The notes below the pieces were generated by a model that made no database searches, was not told where the DNA came from, and saw only the letters and a program-made list of their open reading frames with translations. A stretch of 64,000 nt of DNA from contig NZ_JADBEG010000001.1 in NCBI RefSeq assembly GCF_014873755.1, positions 6,980,501 through 7,044,500 of the forward strand, given 5' to 3'. Positions 1 through 8,126 of this stretch are shown here, in pieces. Both the position numbers and the translations under genes were made by a program. Numbering within the stretch: the stretch's first letter is position 1; the number at the start of each line of letters is the position of its first letter. This stretch comes from Amycolatopsis lexingtonensis. Lineage in GTDB: Bacteria; Actinomycetota; Actinomycetes; Mycobacteriales; Pseudonocardiaceae.

Positions 1-420
1 CCAGACCCGGCGGTCGCGGTCGGCGCGGACGGCTTCGTCTTCGGGTGCCGGTTGGGTGCTCGGCATGGCCTCGGCGACTTCGTCGCTCAGGGGCACGGGC
101 TGGATGCGGCGGCCGAACGGGTGGGTGGCCTCGCGGCGGGTGGTGGTGATCAACCAGGCGGCGAGCGCCTTGGGATCGCGGAGCTTCCCGAGCTGGCTGA
201 AGAGGGCGAGCCAGACGGTTTGGACCACGTCTTCGGCGACCGAGCGGTCGAGGCCGTTGGCGCGGGCGACGTGCCACACGAGCGGGGTGAGCTCGGCGAC
301 CAGGCGATCCATCGCCCGGCGGTCACCGTCCCGCGCGGCCTGCATGCACGCGGCGTGCAGCTCGGCGCCGGTCAGACCCTCCCAAGGCGGGTCCACCTCT
401 GTGGTTTGCACGTCGGTCAC
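1..420 (-). CDS. ECF-type RNA polymerase sigma factor, C-terminus cut by the window edge
   Basis: A GTG start at 420 follows a GAGGGG-type ribosome site. The protein begins MTDVQTTEVDPPWEGL and runs off the left edge. About 140 residues are visible. Region 2 is recognisable: a helix with AMDRLVAELTPLVWHVAR, then SVAEDVVQTVWLALFSQL, the usual core-binding and -10-recognition region of ECF sigma-70 factors. The adjoining helix KLRDPKALAAWLITTTRREA is also typical. The region 4 DNA-binding helix-turn-helix would lie outside the window. No cognate anti-sigma gene is visible upstream, so its signal cannot be named. The class call is firm; the ECF subgroup is not assigned. Confidence 0.85.
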   Translation of the reverse strand, partial: MTDVQTTEVDPPWEGLTGAELHAACMQAARDGDRRAMDRLVAELTPLVWHVARANGLDRSVAEDVVQTVWLALFSQLGKLRDPKALAAWLITTTRREATHPFGRRIQPVPLSDEVAEAMPSTQPAPEDEAVRADRDRRVW

Positions 421-840
421 GGTATCTGCCCCTCTTCGGAAGAGTCTTCGAGTCGGCAATGGCAGTATCGCGGGTCCTTCGGGGGGAAGGAGCGTGCAGG
501 TGGATCTCGGATACATCAAGTCACTTACTTCTGCGGTGGCGGGCAATGGTCGGCTGCGGGAGGCACCGGCCGGCGCGGATGCGCCCGCACCGGCCGGTGC
601 TCCCCTCCCTCAAGGACCCGCTCCCCAACGGGCCCCGCCAGGTGTCCCCTCCCCCGAAGAGCACCCGGCCGAACGGTGTCCGGAAGCCCCCTCGGCTCCC
701 GGGCACCGCGTTTTCCGTCGAACGCGACACCCCCTGTCGTGTTCTTCCGTCCTCGGCTGCTCCACAGGACGCAGTGGCGGGGCGGCCAGATACACGAACC
801 GCCGAAGTTTTTTCGAGATCGACGTTCCGGCGCCAGGAGA
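421..840. other. Intergenic stretch with one strong inverted repeat
   Basis: I see no convincing gene here. Overlapping open frames exist in several directions but none has recognisable protein character. It should hold the promoter of the leftward sigma gene (near 421-480) and the end of the leftward SGNH hydrolase transcript. An 11-bp perfect inverted repeat (GCACCGGCCGG at 563-573, its complement at 590-600) could form a hairpin acting as a terminator. It lacks a clear T-run. Confidence 0.5.
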
Positions 841-1503
841 TCACCGAATGTGATCAGCAAGCGTTTGCGCCCACCGCGCGTAGCCCGCCGGCCCGGGGTG
901 GAAGCGGTCCGAAGCGAAGGCCGCGGGGTCGAGCAGCGCGGGATCCATCGGGAGGTGGGTGACGCCGGGGACGCGGGCGAGGGCGGCGGCCGACGCGTCG
1001 AGCGCCGTCGACCGCGCCGACAGGACGTCACGCAGGGGCCGCGGCAGCGCCGGGAAGCGGGACATCGGCGGCACGCCGGCCAGGACGACGCGGACCGGGC
1101 CGAGCCGCCGCCGGACCTCGACGACGAGGGCCAGGAGGTCGCGACGGTAGGCCGGGGCCGTCCGGAGCTCGATGGTGTCGTTGACGCCGAGCGCGACCAC
1201 GACCAGGTCGGCCGGGCGCAGGAGCGGGACGAGTTCGGCGCGGACGGTCCGGGCATTGGCGCCCGTCCGGCCGACCGCCTGCCAGCGCACCGCCCGGCCG
1301 TCGCGGGCCAGCTCGCGGGCGAGGCAGCCGGTGAGCGCTTCCTCGTGGTCCGCCGCGCCGACGCCGTCCACTGTGGATTCGCCGAGGACGGCGAGGCGGA
1401 ACGGTTCACCTTCGCCGGGGACGAGCCCTTCGGTGGGCCCCGCGGCGCCGGGGAGCCGCGGGGTCGTCCGCTTGACGTAAACGGCTTGAGCGATGAGCAC
1501 CAT
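841..1503 (-). CDS. SGNH/GDSL-type hydrolase with N-terminal membrane anchor
   Basis: A 220-residue protein of the SGNH hydrolase fold, probably an esterase or lipase. Block I is LAVLGESTVDG (catalytic Ser in GES, about residue 43), block III is LGVND (Asn of the oxyanion hole), and block V is SDRFHPGPAGY with the catalytic Asp and His near residue 197-200. The first 15 residues are hydrophobic and could be an uncleaved signal anchor. All three signature blocks are present, so it is probably active. The substrate is unknown. It is transcribed alone, head-to-tail with the NAD(P)-binding protein gene upstream. Confidence 0.85.
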   Translation of the reverse strand: MVLIAQAVYVKRTTPRLPGAAGPTEGLVPGEGEPFRLAVLGESTVDGVGAADHEEALTGCLARELARDGRAVRWQAVGRTGANARTVRAELVPLLRPADLVVVALGVNDTIELRTAPAYRRDLLALVVEVRRRLGPVRVVLAGVPPMSRFPALPRPLRDVLSARSTALDASAAALARVPGVTHLPMDPALLDPAAFASDRFHPGPAGYARWAQTLADHIR

Positions 1504-1513
1504 GCCGCCGACG

Positions 1514-2125
1514 CTAGCCGTGGGCGATCGAAACCTTGCGCCTGATCAGCGTGGGGTCCGCCACGGCGTCGAGCAGGTACGCGGCGACGTCGGCGCGGCG
1601 GATCGTGTAGCTGCCGCGCACGTTGCCGTCGAGGCGGCTCTTCACGACGCCGGTACGCGGGCCGTTCAGCAGCATCGGCGGGCGGACCACCGTCCAGTCC
1701 GCGTCGCTGGCCATGACCAGGTCCTCCATCGCGCGCATGTCCGCGTAGCCGTGCTTGAGGACCGCGTTGAGCAGCGGCTTCACGAGCGTGCGGGTGAAGA
1801 CGCCGTCGCCGTCGGCGTCCAGGCCGCTGGCGCTGACCACGAGCAGCCGCTTGGCCCCGGCCGCGAGCGCCGCGCGGGCGCCGTCGGTGCAGACGGTCGT
1901 CGGCTGACGGTCGCGTGAACCCAGCGCGGAGAGAACGGCATCGCAGCCTTCGATCGCGGCGGTGAGCTTCTCGTGCTCGTGCAGGCCGGCGACGACGACC
2001 TCGGCCGGCAGCTCCAGCTTGGCGGGGTCGCGCACCACGGCCGTGACGTGCCAGCCGCGGTCCAGTGCCTGCTTGACGACTTCGCGGCCGACGCCGCCGG
2101 TGGCGCCCAGAACGGTGATCCGCAT
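1514..2125 (-). CDS. NAD(P)-binding (NmrA/atypical SDR) reductase-like protein
   Basis: About 203 residues from ATG 2125, which is preceded by GAGGAG at good distance; an upstream in-frame ATG at 2152 lies inside the operator and is unlikely. The protein starts MRITVLGATGGVGREVV, a Rossmann glycine motif (GxxGxxG) typical of NmrA-like, atypical short-chain dehydrogenases. These bind NAD(P) and act as reductases or redox sensors. It is divergent from the TetR gene at 2210, and the 18-bp inverted repeat between them makes it the probable target of that repressor. Substrate unknown. Confidence 0.85.
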   Translation of the reverse strand: MRITVLGATGGVGREVVKQALDRGWHVTAVVRDPAKLELPAEVVVAGLHEHEKLTAAIEGCDAVLSALGSRDRQPTTVCTDGARAALAAGAKRLLVVSASGLDADGDGVFTRTLVKPLLNAVLKHGYADMRAMEDLVMASDADWTVVRPPMLLNGPRTGVVKSRLDGNVRGSYTIRRADVAAYLLDAVADPTLIRRKVSIAHG

Positions 2126-2139
2126 GGTGTCTCCTCCTC

Positions 2140-2181
2140 GGTTAGTGAACACTCACCAGGTAGGGTGAGTGTTCACTAACC
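2140..2181. promoter_or_regulatory. Perfect 18-bp inverted repeat, probable TetR operator
   Basis: Arms GGTTAGTGAACACTCACC (2140-2157) and its exact reverse complement (2164-2181), separated by 6 bp. The element fills the divergent gap between the NAD(P)-binding protein gene and the TetR gene, where an autoregulating TetR dimer pair would be expected to bind. Binding by this TetR is inferred. Confidence 0.8.
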
Positions 2182-2209
2182 AGACTGAGAACGCACTCAG
2201 GGAGCCACC

Positions 2210-2773
2210 ATGGGAAGCCGTGAGGAGATCGTCGCCGCGGCCGCGAAGGTGATGCGCGAGCAGGGCTACGCCCACGCGACGACGAAGGCCATCGCGCGGA
2301 CCGCGGGGTACTCGGAGGCGATGCTCTACAAGCACTTCCGCGACAAGACCGACCTGTTCCTCAGCGTCATGGGCGAGGAGCTGCCCGCACTGGGCGCGGT
2401 GCTGGGCGAGCTGACCGCGGATCCTGGGCAGGCGTCGCTGCGGGACAACCTCGCCCGGGTGGCAGGGCTCGGCCTGGCTTTCTACCTCGAGGGGTTCCCG
2501 ATCGCGGTGTCGGTGTTCTCGTCGCGCGAGCTGCTGCGGTCGCACCGGGAACGGCTGGGCGAGCACGGGCCGCGGGTGCTGCTCGACGGCGTCGCGAATT
2601 ACCTGCGGGCCGAGGTTTCCCTGGGCCGGGTCAAGGCCGGGACCGACGTCGAGGCGGCCGCGGCCCTGCTGCTCGGCGCGTGTTTCCAGCGGGCGTTCCT
2701 GGCGACGTTCGAGGAGCGCGAGCCGGCCGATCTCGCCGGGCGGCTCGCGGACACGCTGCTCGCCGCGCTCTGA
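2210..2773 (+). CDS. TetR family transcriptional regulator
   Basis: 187 residues, standard TetR length. The N-terminal helix-turn-helix (about residues 5-50) reads REEIVAAAAKVMREQGY, TTKAIARTAGYSEAMLYKHF, the classical TetR pattern ending in YKHF. The C-terminal ligand-binding part is variable and gives no ligand clue. It is divergent from the NAD(P)-binding protein gene, with a perfect 18-bp inverted repeat between them, so it probably represses both that gene and itself. The inducer is unknown. Confidence 0.92.
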   Translation: MGSREEIVAAAAKVMREQGYAHATTKAIARTAGYSEAMLYKHFRDKTDLFLSVMGEELPALGAVLGELTADPGQASLRDNLARVAGLGLAFYLEGFPIAVSVFSSRELLRSHRERLGEHGPRVLLDGVANYLRAEVSLGRVKAGTDVEAAAALLLGACFQRAFLATFEEREPADLAGRLADTLLAAL

Positions 2774-2777
2774 GGCA

Positions 2778-3161
2778 CTAGTCGTTCCACAACTCGGCCG
2801 CTGCCTCGGGGTGCGTCACCTGCAGTCGCTCGACGAGCCGGGCATGGTGGGCCGCCGCGGCACTTCCACTGCCGTGCCCCAGCTCCTCCGCGACTTCGTC
2901 CCAGCTCAGACCTCGCCCACGGGCATGCCTGATGAACGCGTCTTCCGACTGGTCCAGCACTCGCCGTTGCCGGACGATGAGGCGCCGCCAGGCGCGCACC
3001 ACCTCGGCCGGCATCTCCGAATCCGGCCGGCGCCCGGCAAGCAAGGAAAGGGCCGTCAGGGGCGACGACGCGAACGAGGATCCGCCGGCCTCCCCGAGCT
3101 GCGTACTGAGCCAATCGCGAACAACCGGATCCACATCGAGCTGGTCGCCCACATCCCCCAC
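2778..3161 (-). CDS. Uncharacterised protein with possible helix-turn-helix segment
   Basis: 127 residues, no family recognised. The C-terminal half contains GLSWDEVAEELGHGSGSAAA (about residues 84-103), which resembles a helix-turn-helix or a short helical DNA-binding segment, followed by HHARLVERLQ. It lies 15 bp downstream of the MarR gene on the same strand, so the two are probably cotranscribed. It is convergent with the TetR gene. Codon position GC and a plausible frame support a real gene, but function is open. Confidence 0.6.
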   Translation of the reverse strand: MGDVGDQLDVDPVVRDWLSTQLGEAGGSSFASSPLTALSLLAGRRPDSEMPAEVVRAWRRLIVRQRRVLDQSEDAFIRHARGRGLSWDEVAEELGHGSGSAAAAHHARLVERLQVTHPEAAAELWND

Positions 3162-3176
3162 CGTTCTGCCGCCGCC

Positions 3177-3671
3177 TCAAGCGGAGGCGTTCTTCTCCTC
3201 GCGCAGCTTGTGCCAGCGCTCGTACATCCCGTTGAGTTCTTCCAGCATGAACGACAGGAAGTCCCGCATCTCCGCGAGCCGCTTGCCGGCCGGTGAGTCC
3301 TCGCCCAGGGCGTCGATGCCGTTGTCGGCCGCGTCGCGCCACATGATGATCATGCGGTCGCGCTTGAGGAAGGTCGCGTACCAGAGGTCGTCGAAGAGGC
3401 GGTAGTGGTCGCGGCGCTCGCCGGGCTCGCGTTCCTTGGCGACCAGGCCGATCTGCTCGAGGAAGCGCACCGCGCCCGAGATCGCGGCCGGGCTGACCGA
3501 CAGCTGCGAGGCCAGGTCGGCGGCGGTCAGGCGGCCTTCGTCGGTGGTCATCAGCGCGGCGAACACCCGCGCGGCCATGCGCTGCATCCCGATCTGCGAG
3601 AGCACCAGCGCCAGGCTCTCGACGTACCGGCGGACGGCGTCTTCATCTCGCTTCGTGTCAGGCGTCGTCAT
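3177..3671 (-). CDS. MarR family transcriptional regulator (GbsR-like)
   Basis: 164 residues from ATG 3671. A winged helix-turn-helix is visible: RMAARVFAALMTTDEGRLTA, then DLASQLSVSPAAISGAVRFL and the wing LVAKEREPGERRDHYRL. The C-terminal helices (WRDAADNGIDALGEDSPAG to the end) are the dimerisation part of the GbsR-like MarR subgroup that commonly sits beside drug-export ABC genes. It is divergent from the ABC transporter at 3765, with an inverted repeat TTCACAA-CT-TTGTGAA between, so it probably represses the exporter and itself. Confidence 0.9.
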   Translation of the reverse strand: MTTPDTKRDEDAVRRYVESLALVLSQIGMQRMAARVFAALMTTDEGRLTAADLASQLSVSPAAISGAVRFLEQIGLVAKEREPGERRDHYRLFDDLWYATFLKRDRMIIMWRDAADNGIDALGEDSPAGKRLAEMRDFLSFMLEELNGMYERWHKLREEKNASA

Positions 3672-3728
3672 CGGCCCATCCTCCCGTACCCGTCCCCCAA
3701 GATCACTCTCTCTATACATTTTCTTAAC

Positions 3729-3744
3729 TTCACAACTTTGTGAA
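3729..3744. promoter_or_regulatory. Inverted repeat, probable MarR operator
   Basis: TTCACAA-CT-TTGTGAA is a perfect 7-bp-arm inverted repeat in an unusually AT-rich 90-bp gap between the divergent MarR and ABC transporter genes. A MarR dimer would fit, and it lies where both promoters must be. Binding is inferred from position and symmetry. Confidence 0.7.
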
Positions 3745-3764
3745 ACCAGTGTAGCTTCCGAAGC

Positions 3765-4661
3765 ATGGAAAACGCCATCGCGATCTCCGGCCTGCACAAG
3801 TCGTTCGGCCGGACGAAGGCCCTCGACGGCCTCGATCTGCAGGTACCTACTGGGGAAGTACACGGTTTCCTGGGCCCGAACGGCGCCGGGAAGTCGACCA
3901 CCGTCCGGGTTCTGCTCGGCCTGCTCCACGCGGACTCCGGGGACGTCCGGCTGCTCGGCGGCGACCCGTGGAAGGACGCCGCGAGCCTGCACCGCCGCCT
4001 GGCCTACGTGCCCGGCGACGTCAACCTCTGGCCCAACCTCTCCGGCGGCGAGGTGATCGACCTGCTCGGCCGCCTGCGCGGCGGGCTCGACGAGAAGCGC
4101 CGCGCCGACCTGATCGAGCGGTTCGACCTCGACCCGAAGAAGAAGGGGCGGACGTACTCGAAGGGCAACCGGCAGAAGGTCGCCATCGTCGCCGCGCTCG
4201 CGTCGCGGGTCGACCTGCTGATCCTCGACGAGCCGACGTCCGGCCTCGACCCGCTGATGGAGGCGACGTTCCAGTACGCCATCCAGGAGGAGCGCGAACA
4301 GGGGCGGACCGTGCTGCTCTCCAGCCACATCCTCGCCGAGGTCGAGGCGCTGTGCGACAAGGTCAGCATCATCCGCAACGGCCGCACGGTCGAGTCCGGG
4401 ACGCTCGCCGAACTGCGCCACCTGACCCGGACGTCGATCACCGCCGAGCTGGCCGGCCCGCCGAACGGGCTGACGAAGCTGGCCAACATCCACGACCTCA
4501 AGGTCGAGGGCAACCGCGTCCGCTTCGACGTCGAGACGCGCTCGCTCGACGAAGCCCTGCGGCAGCTCACCGAAGTCGGCGTGCGCAGCCTGGTCAGCCA
4601 GCCGCCCACGCTCGAAGAGCTGTTCCTGCGGCACTACACGACCGAAGCGAGCGCGAAATGA
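3765..4661 (+). CDS. ABC transporter ATP-binding protein (drug-export type)
   Basis: 298 residues, a single nucleotide-binding domain. Walker [10 protein letters not shown] (about residue 44), signature region YSKGNRQK in place of LSGGQ, Walker [15 protein letters not shown], and switch His in [11 protein letters not shown]. Residues after about 225 form the extra C-terminal domain common in antibiotic-resistance ABC proteins. Its stop overlaps the permease start by ATGA, so the two are translationally coupled. It powers export by the permease at 4658, probably of a toxic or self-made compound. The MarR gene across the gap is the likely regulator. Confidence 0.92.
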   Translation: MENAIAISGLHKSFGRTKALDGLDLQVPTGEVHGFLGPNGAGKSTTVRVLLGLLHADSGDVRLLGGDPWKDAASLHRRLAYVPGDVNLWPNLSGGEVIDLLGRLRGGLDEKRRADLIERFDLDPKKKGRTYSKGNRQKVAIVAALASRVDLLILDEPTSGLDPLMEATFQYAIQEEREQGRTVLLSSHILAEVEALCDKVSIIRNGRTVESGTLAELRHLTRTSITAELAGPPNGLTKLANIHDLKVEGNRVRFDVETRSLDEALRQLTEVGVRSLVSQPPTLEELFLRHYTTEASAK

Positions 4662-6295
4662 CCGCGACCCTCTCCCGCGCCGAAGCCGAGGTCGCGCCCG
4701 CGCACGAACTCGCGGGCACCTGGCACCTCACCCGGCTCGCGCTGCGCCGCGACCGCGTGGTGCTGCCCATCTGGATCGTGCTGCTCAGCATCGTGCCGGC
4801 GAGCACGGTCAACACGTTCACGCAGTTCTACCCGACGGTGGCCGACCGGCTCGCGCTGCAGGCGGGCGCCAACGCCAACCCGTCGTACGCGCTGCTCTAC
4901 GGGCCGCCGTTCAACCTGACCACCGCCGGCGGGTTCATCGCCTGGCGCATGTGCGGGTTCCTGGCGCTGCTCACCGGGCTGATGGTGGTCTTCACCGTCA
5001 CCCGCCACACCCGCGCCGAGGAGGACACCGGCCGCGCGGAGCTGCTCGCGTCCGCGGTCGTCGGCCGGTACGCGGCGCTGACGTCGGCGCTCTTCGTGGC
5101 CGGTGGGGCGAGTGTCCTGATCGGGCTGGTCCAGACGGTCAGCCTGATCGGCGCCGGGCTGCCGGCGGCCGGCTCGATCGCCTTCGGCGCGGCGGAAGCC
5201 TTGGCGGGACTGGGGTTCACCGCCGTCGCGGCAGTCGCCGTCCAGCTCGCCGAGTACTCGCGCACCGCCAACGGGATCGGCACCGCCGTCGTCGGCGCCG
5301 CCTTCCTGGTGCGCGGAGCCGGTGATTCCACTGTGGACGCCCGCTGGCTGTCGTGGCTGTCGCCGATCGGCTGGGTGCAGCAGGTCCGGGCGTTCGCCGT
5401 CGAACGCTGGTGGGTGCTCCTGCTGCCGGCGGCCTTCGCGCTCGTCGTGGGCGCGATCGGGTACTGGCTGCTCCCCCGCCGCGACGTCGGCGTCGGCATC
5501 CTGCCGCCGCGGCCGGGTCCGGCGCGCGCGGCAGCGAGCCTGCGGTCGCCGTTCGCGCTCGCCTGGCGGCTGCACCGCGGTCCGCTGACCGGCTGGCTCG
5601 TCGGCGTGGCCGTGGTCGGCGCGGTGTTCGGGTCGATCGCCAGCGGCATCGGCGACCTCGTCGGGTCGAGCCCGCAGGCGCAGCAGATCTTCGAACGGCT
5701 CGGCGGCAGCCACGCGCTGACGCAGGCGTTCCTCGCCGCGATGGCCGGGATGTTCGCCATGGTCGCGTCGCTCTACGGCGTCCAGGCGGCGCTGCGGATG
5801 CGCGGCGAGGAGACCGCGATCCGGCTCGAACCGGTGCTGGCCACCAGCGTCGGCAAGCTGCGCTGGGCGGGCGGCCACCTGGTGTTCGCGTTCTTCGGCA
5901 CGGCGGCGCTGCTGCTGGTCGGCGGCCTGTTCATGGGCCTGGCCAACGGCCTGCGCACCGGCGACGTCGGCGGTTCGATCGGCGACACCCTCGCCGGGAT
6001 GCTCGTCCAGCTGCCCGCGGCCTGGGTGGTGGTCGCGCTCGCGGTGGCGATCTTCGGCCTGGTGCCCGCGTACTCGGCCGCGGCGTGGGCGGTGGGCGCG
6101 CTGGCGCTGCTGCTCAGCCTGTTCGGCCCGGTGGTGAACCTGCCGCAGGCGGTGCTGGACGTCTCGCCGTTCCAGCACCCGCCGAAGCTCCCGGGCCAGG
6201 AGTTCACCGCGACGCCGGTCGTCTGGCTGCTCGTGGTCGCGGTCGTGGCGCTGGGGGCCGGCCTGGCCGGCTGGAAGCGCCGGGACGTCGGTTAG
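4658..6295 (+). CDS. ABC transporter permease, polyketide-antibiotic exporter type
   Basis: 545 residues with roughly 12 hydrophobic segments arranged as two similar halves (residues 30-300 and 300-545). This matches the ABC-2-type large permeases annotated as exporters of polyketide antibiotics (COG3559 type), such as the tetronasin exporter. It starts inside the stop of the ATPase gene (ATGA overlap). The C-terminus ends KRRDVG. Its stop overlaps by 2 bp with the stop of the convergent lipoprotein gene at 6292. The substrate cannot be read from sequence. Confidence 0.88.
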   Translation: MTATLSRAEAEVAPAHELAGTWHLTRLALRRDRVVLPIWIVLLSIVPASTVNTFTQFYPTVADRLALQAGANANPSYALLYGPPFNLTTAGGFIAWRMCGFLALLTGLMVVFTVTRHTRAEEDTGRAELLASAVVGRYAALTSALFVAGGASVLIGLVQTVSLIGAGLPAAGSIAFGAAEALAGLGFTAVAAVAVQLAEYSRTANGIGTAVVGAAFLVRGAGDSTVDARWLSWLSPIGWVQQVRAFAVERWWVLLLPAAFALVVGAIGYWLLPRRDVGVGILPPRPGPARAAASLRSPFALAWRLHRGPLTGWLVGVAVVGAVFGSIASGIGDLVGSSPQAQQIFERLGGSHALTQAFLAAMAGMFAMVASLYGVQAALRMRGEETAIRLEPVLATSVGKLRWAGGHLVFAFFGTAALLLVGGLFMGLANGLRTGDVGGSIGDTLAGMLVQLPAAWVVVALAVAIFGLVPAYSAAAWAVGALALLLSLFGPVVNLPQAVLDVSPFQHPPKLPGQEFTATPVVWLLVVAVVALGAGLAGWKRRDVG

Positions 6296-6774
6296 CGCGG
6301 ACGCAGCTCGCCGCCCGCGCCCACCAGGAGCTGGGCTTGCGGCCCCGCCTTTCCGCAGGCGGGGCCGTTCGGCTCGCTGAACGCCGGTGTCACCTCGACG
6401 CCGTGGGGCTTGCCGTCGTCGAACCGGACGGTGACCCGCACCGGCTCCGCGGGCAGGCCGGGGACGTCGGCGAAGCCCTGGAGGCCGCCGGTGGGGACCA
6501 TCGACACACCGCACGCGCCGTCCGAGCACGTCGTCGCGCCCGCCGCGGTCTCGGGGAAGAGGGCGACCTGGCGGGTGACGCACCGGCCGTCCCAGCAGGC
6601 GTCGAGCGTGGCGCGGGTGATGCCGGCCGGGTCGGGGACCGACAGGCCGATGCCGACCGGGGTGCCGATGTCCGTGCAGGCCACCTCGTCCGTCCCGCAC
6701 CCGGCCGCGCCGAGCAGGAGCACGGCCAGGGTTCCGGCAAAGTCACGCCGGCGCGGTCCGGAGCGTTCCGCCAA
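6292..6774 (-). CDS. Putative secreted lipoprotein, start uncertain
   Basis: About 160 residues if it starts at TTG 6774. The N-terminus carries RRRDFAGTLAVLLLGAAGCG, a lipoprotein signal with lipobox LGAAGC and the modified Cys at about residue 27. The mature part has paired cysteines (ACTDIG, DACWDGRC, TTCSDGACG, GPACGK), suggesting a disulphide-stabilised extracytoplasmic domain. No family recognised. The frame stays open upstream through a dispersed palindromic repeat, so that repeat probably lies at the 5' untranslated region and may have altered the original start. Confidence 0.65.
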   Translation of the reverse strand: MAERSGPRRRDFAGTLAVLLLGAAGCGTDEVACTDIGTPVGIGLSVPDPAGITRATLDACWDGRCVTRQVALFPETAAGATTCSDGACGVSMVPTGGLQGFADVPGLPAEPVRVTVRFDDGKPHGVEVTPAFSEPNGPACGKAGPQAQLLVGAGGELRPR

Positions 6775-6830
6775 CGTCTTGAATGAGTCATTCAGGACCT
6801 CCGAAGACCTGAATGAGTCATTCAAGACGT
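6774..6830. repeat. Dispersed double-palindrome repeat, copy A
   Basis: Two 15-bp palindromes TGAATGAGTCATTCA at 6780-6794 and 6810-6824, 30 bp apart start to start, joined by GGACCTCCGAAGACC. The flanks ACGTCTT and AAGACGT make the whole 57 bp one larger inverted repeat. A second copy with the same layout is at 18187-18243. Both lie at the 5' side of leftward genes for exported proteins. Confidence 0.9.
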
Positions 6831-6959
6831 CGGGCGAGCCGATCACCGGCGGCGGAGTGGCCGAGCCGCGCGACTTTGCCCGGCCCCTGAGGGCCGCGGC
6901 GATCCACGGAATCCTTCGCATGACAGCCAGACGGGACCGGCGGCCTGCCGGTTGCACGG

Positions 6960-7283
6960 TCAGTCGCGCCAGCCGCTGGTCAGCGGCAACGTTGTCGACG
7001 TCAGGGTGGGCGTGGCCGAGGTCGGCGTCGAAGTCACGGTGACCTCCACCCGGCTCGTCGTGGTCGTCGGCGCAGGCGTGTCGACCGAGATGACGGTGGA
7101 GGGCGGCGCCGACGCGGTCACGGTGACCGGCACGGCGGGCACGGTGCTGGTCGGCGGCGTGCTGACTTCGGCGGGCCGGGGCGTCGGGCGCCCGGCGACG
7201 AGCAGGGCGGCGACGAGCAGCCCGGTGGCGAATCCCGCCAGCCCGGTGACCGCGGCGGAACCCCAGGTAGGTCGGCCACTCAT
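6960..7283 (-). CDS. Membrane-anchored Thr/Pro-rich protein, uncharacterised
   Basis: 107 residues. The sequence MSGRPTWGSAAVTGLAGF leads into one transmembrane helix (residues about 12-30), followed by about 75 residues rich in Thr, Ser, Pro and Val. These look like a low-complexity, probably glycosylated extracytoplasmic stalk. No domain is recognisable. Such anchored stalks are common in actinobacterial envelopes. It lies upstream of the lipoprotein gene on the same strand with about 185 bp between, which includes the dispersed repeat. Confidence 0.65.
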   Translation of the reverse strand: MSGRPTWGSAAVTGLAGFATGLLVAALLVAGRPTPRPAEVSTPPTSTVPAVPVTVTASAPPSTVISVDTPAPTTTTSRVEVTVTSTPTSATPTLTSTTLPLTSGWRD

Positions 7284-7365
7284 CCGGGCACCCCCTCGCC
7301 ACGCGCAGCGCAGGTACGAGGACTAACTCGCGTCGATCTTACTTCTCGTTACCCGATGTGCCACC

Positions 7366-8086
7366 TTGGAATCCCGGCTGTGGCTCGCCGGCCTCCTCAG
7401 CCAGTTCGGCAGCCGGATCGACGTGCTGGCGGTGCCGCTGCTGATCGCCGCCGACATCGGACGCGCGGCGCTGATCGCGACGGTCCCGGTCGCCGCCCTG
7501 TTCGGCGTGCTCGGCCTGCCCCAGCTGCTGTTCGTGGTCCTCGAGGTCGGGCTCCTCGGCGTGTTCTTCGACATCGCGCACCAGACGTACGTCCCCCGGC
7601 TGATGCCGTGCGAGCAGTTGCCGGACGCGCCTGTGGCCGGCGCTGTGGCTGCGCCGCATCGAAACCCCGGACGTGCGTCCCGATCCGCGGCCTCGGCGGC
7701 TGCTCCGCGAGATCGGCGAAGGGCTGCGAGTGGTGCGCGGCAACCGCATCCTGCTGGCGATCAGCGCGCACGGCGCGGTGTCGAGCCTCTTCCAGTCGGC
7801 CCACCTGGCGATCGTGATCGTCTTCCTGTTCCGGGACGTCGGGCTCCCGGCCTGGGCGATAGGGCTGCTCGGCACCGCGTCGCTGACCGGTGCCCTCACC
7901 GCCGGGCTCACCGCTCGGCTGCTACGTCGCCGCCGGTTCTTCGCGAGCTACGGCGTCATCGTGCTGAACGTGTTCGGGATGAGCTTCCAGCAGGCGGTCG
8001 CGGCGCCTGCGCTGCTGGACGGGGCCCTCGCGACCGCGTTCGGGACGCGGGCGACGCTGCAGATCGCCGCTGCGGAAGCTGCGTGA
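7366..8086 (+). pseudogene. Major facilitator superfamily transporter, decayed
   Basis: Pieces of an MFS exporter in two frames. The first frame (about 7366-7650) gives RLWLAGLLSQFGSRIDVLAVPLL, then jumps into TM segments ending DIAHQTYVPRLMPCEQL. The second (about 7640-8086) gives the central-loop start RRLLREIGEGLRVVRGNRIL and TM segments 7-9, then stops. Only about 230 of the usual 400-430 residues remain: stretches within the N-terminal half are missing, a frameshift separates the halves and the last helices are absent. It resembles MFS_3 (EntS-like) multidrug exporters. Not expected to be functional. Confidence 0.8.
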
Positions 8087-8126
8087 CCTGAACGAGGTCT
8101 CAGCGGGACGGCCCTAGTTTCGGGGC

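Noticed and set aside
52..1545. Long rightward open frame of 497 codons across the left end
   Set aside because: It runs antisense to the SGNH hydrolase and sigma genes, has only low-complexity Arg/Gly/Ala content, and reflects the GC-rich third-position bias of the true leftward genes.
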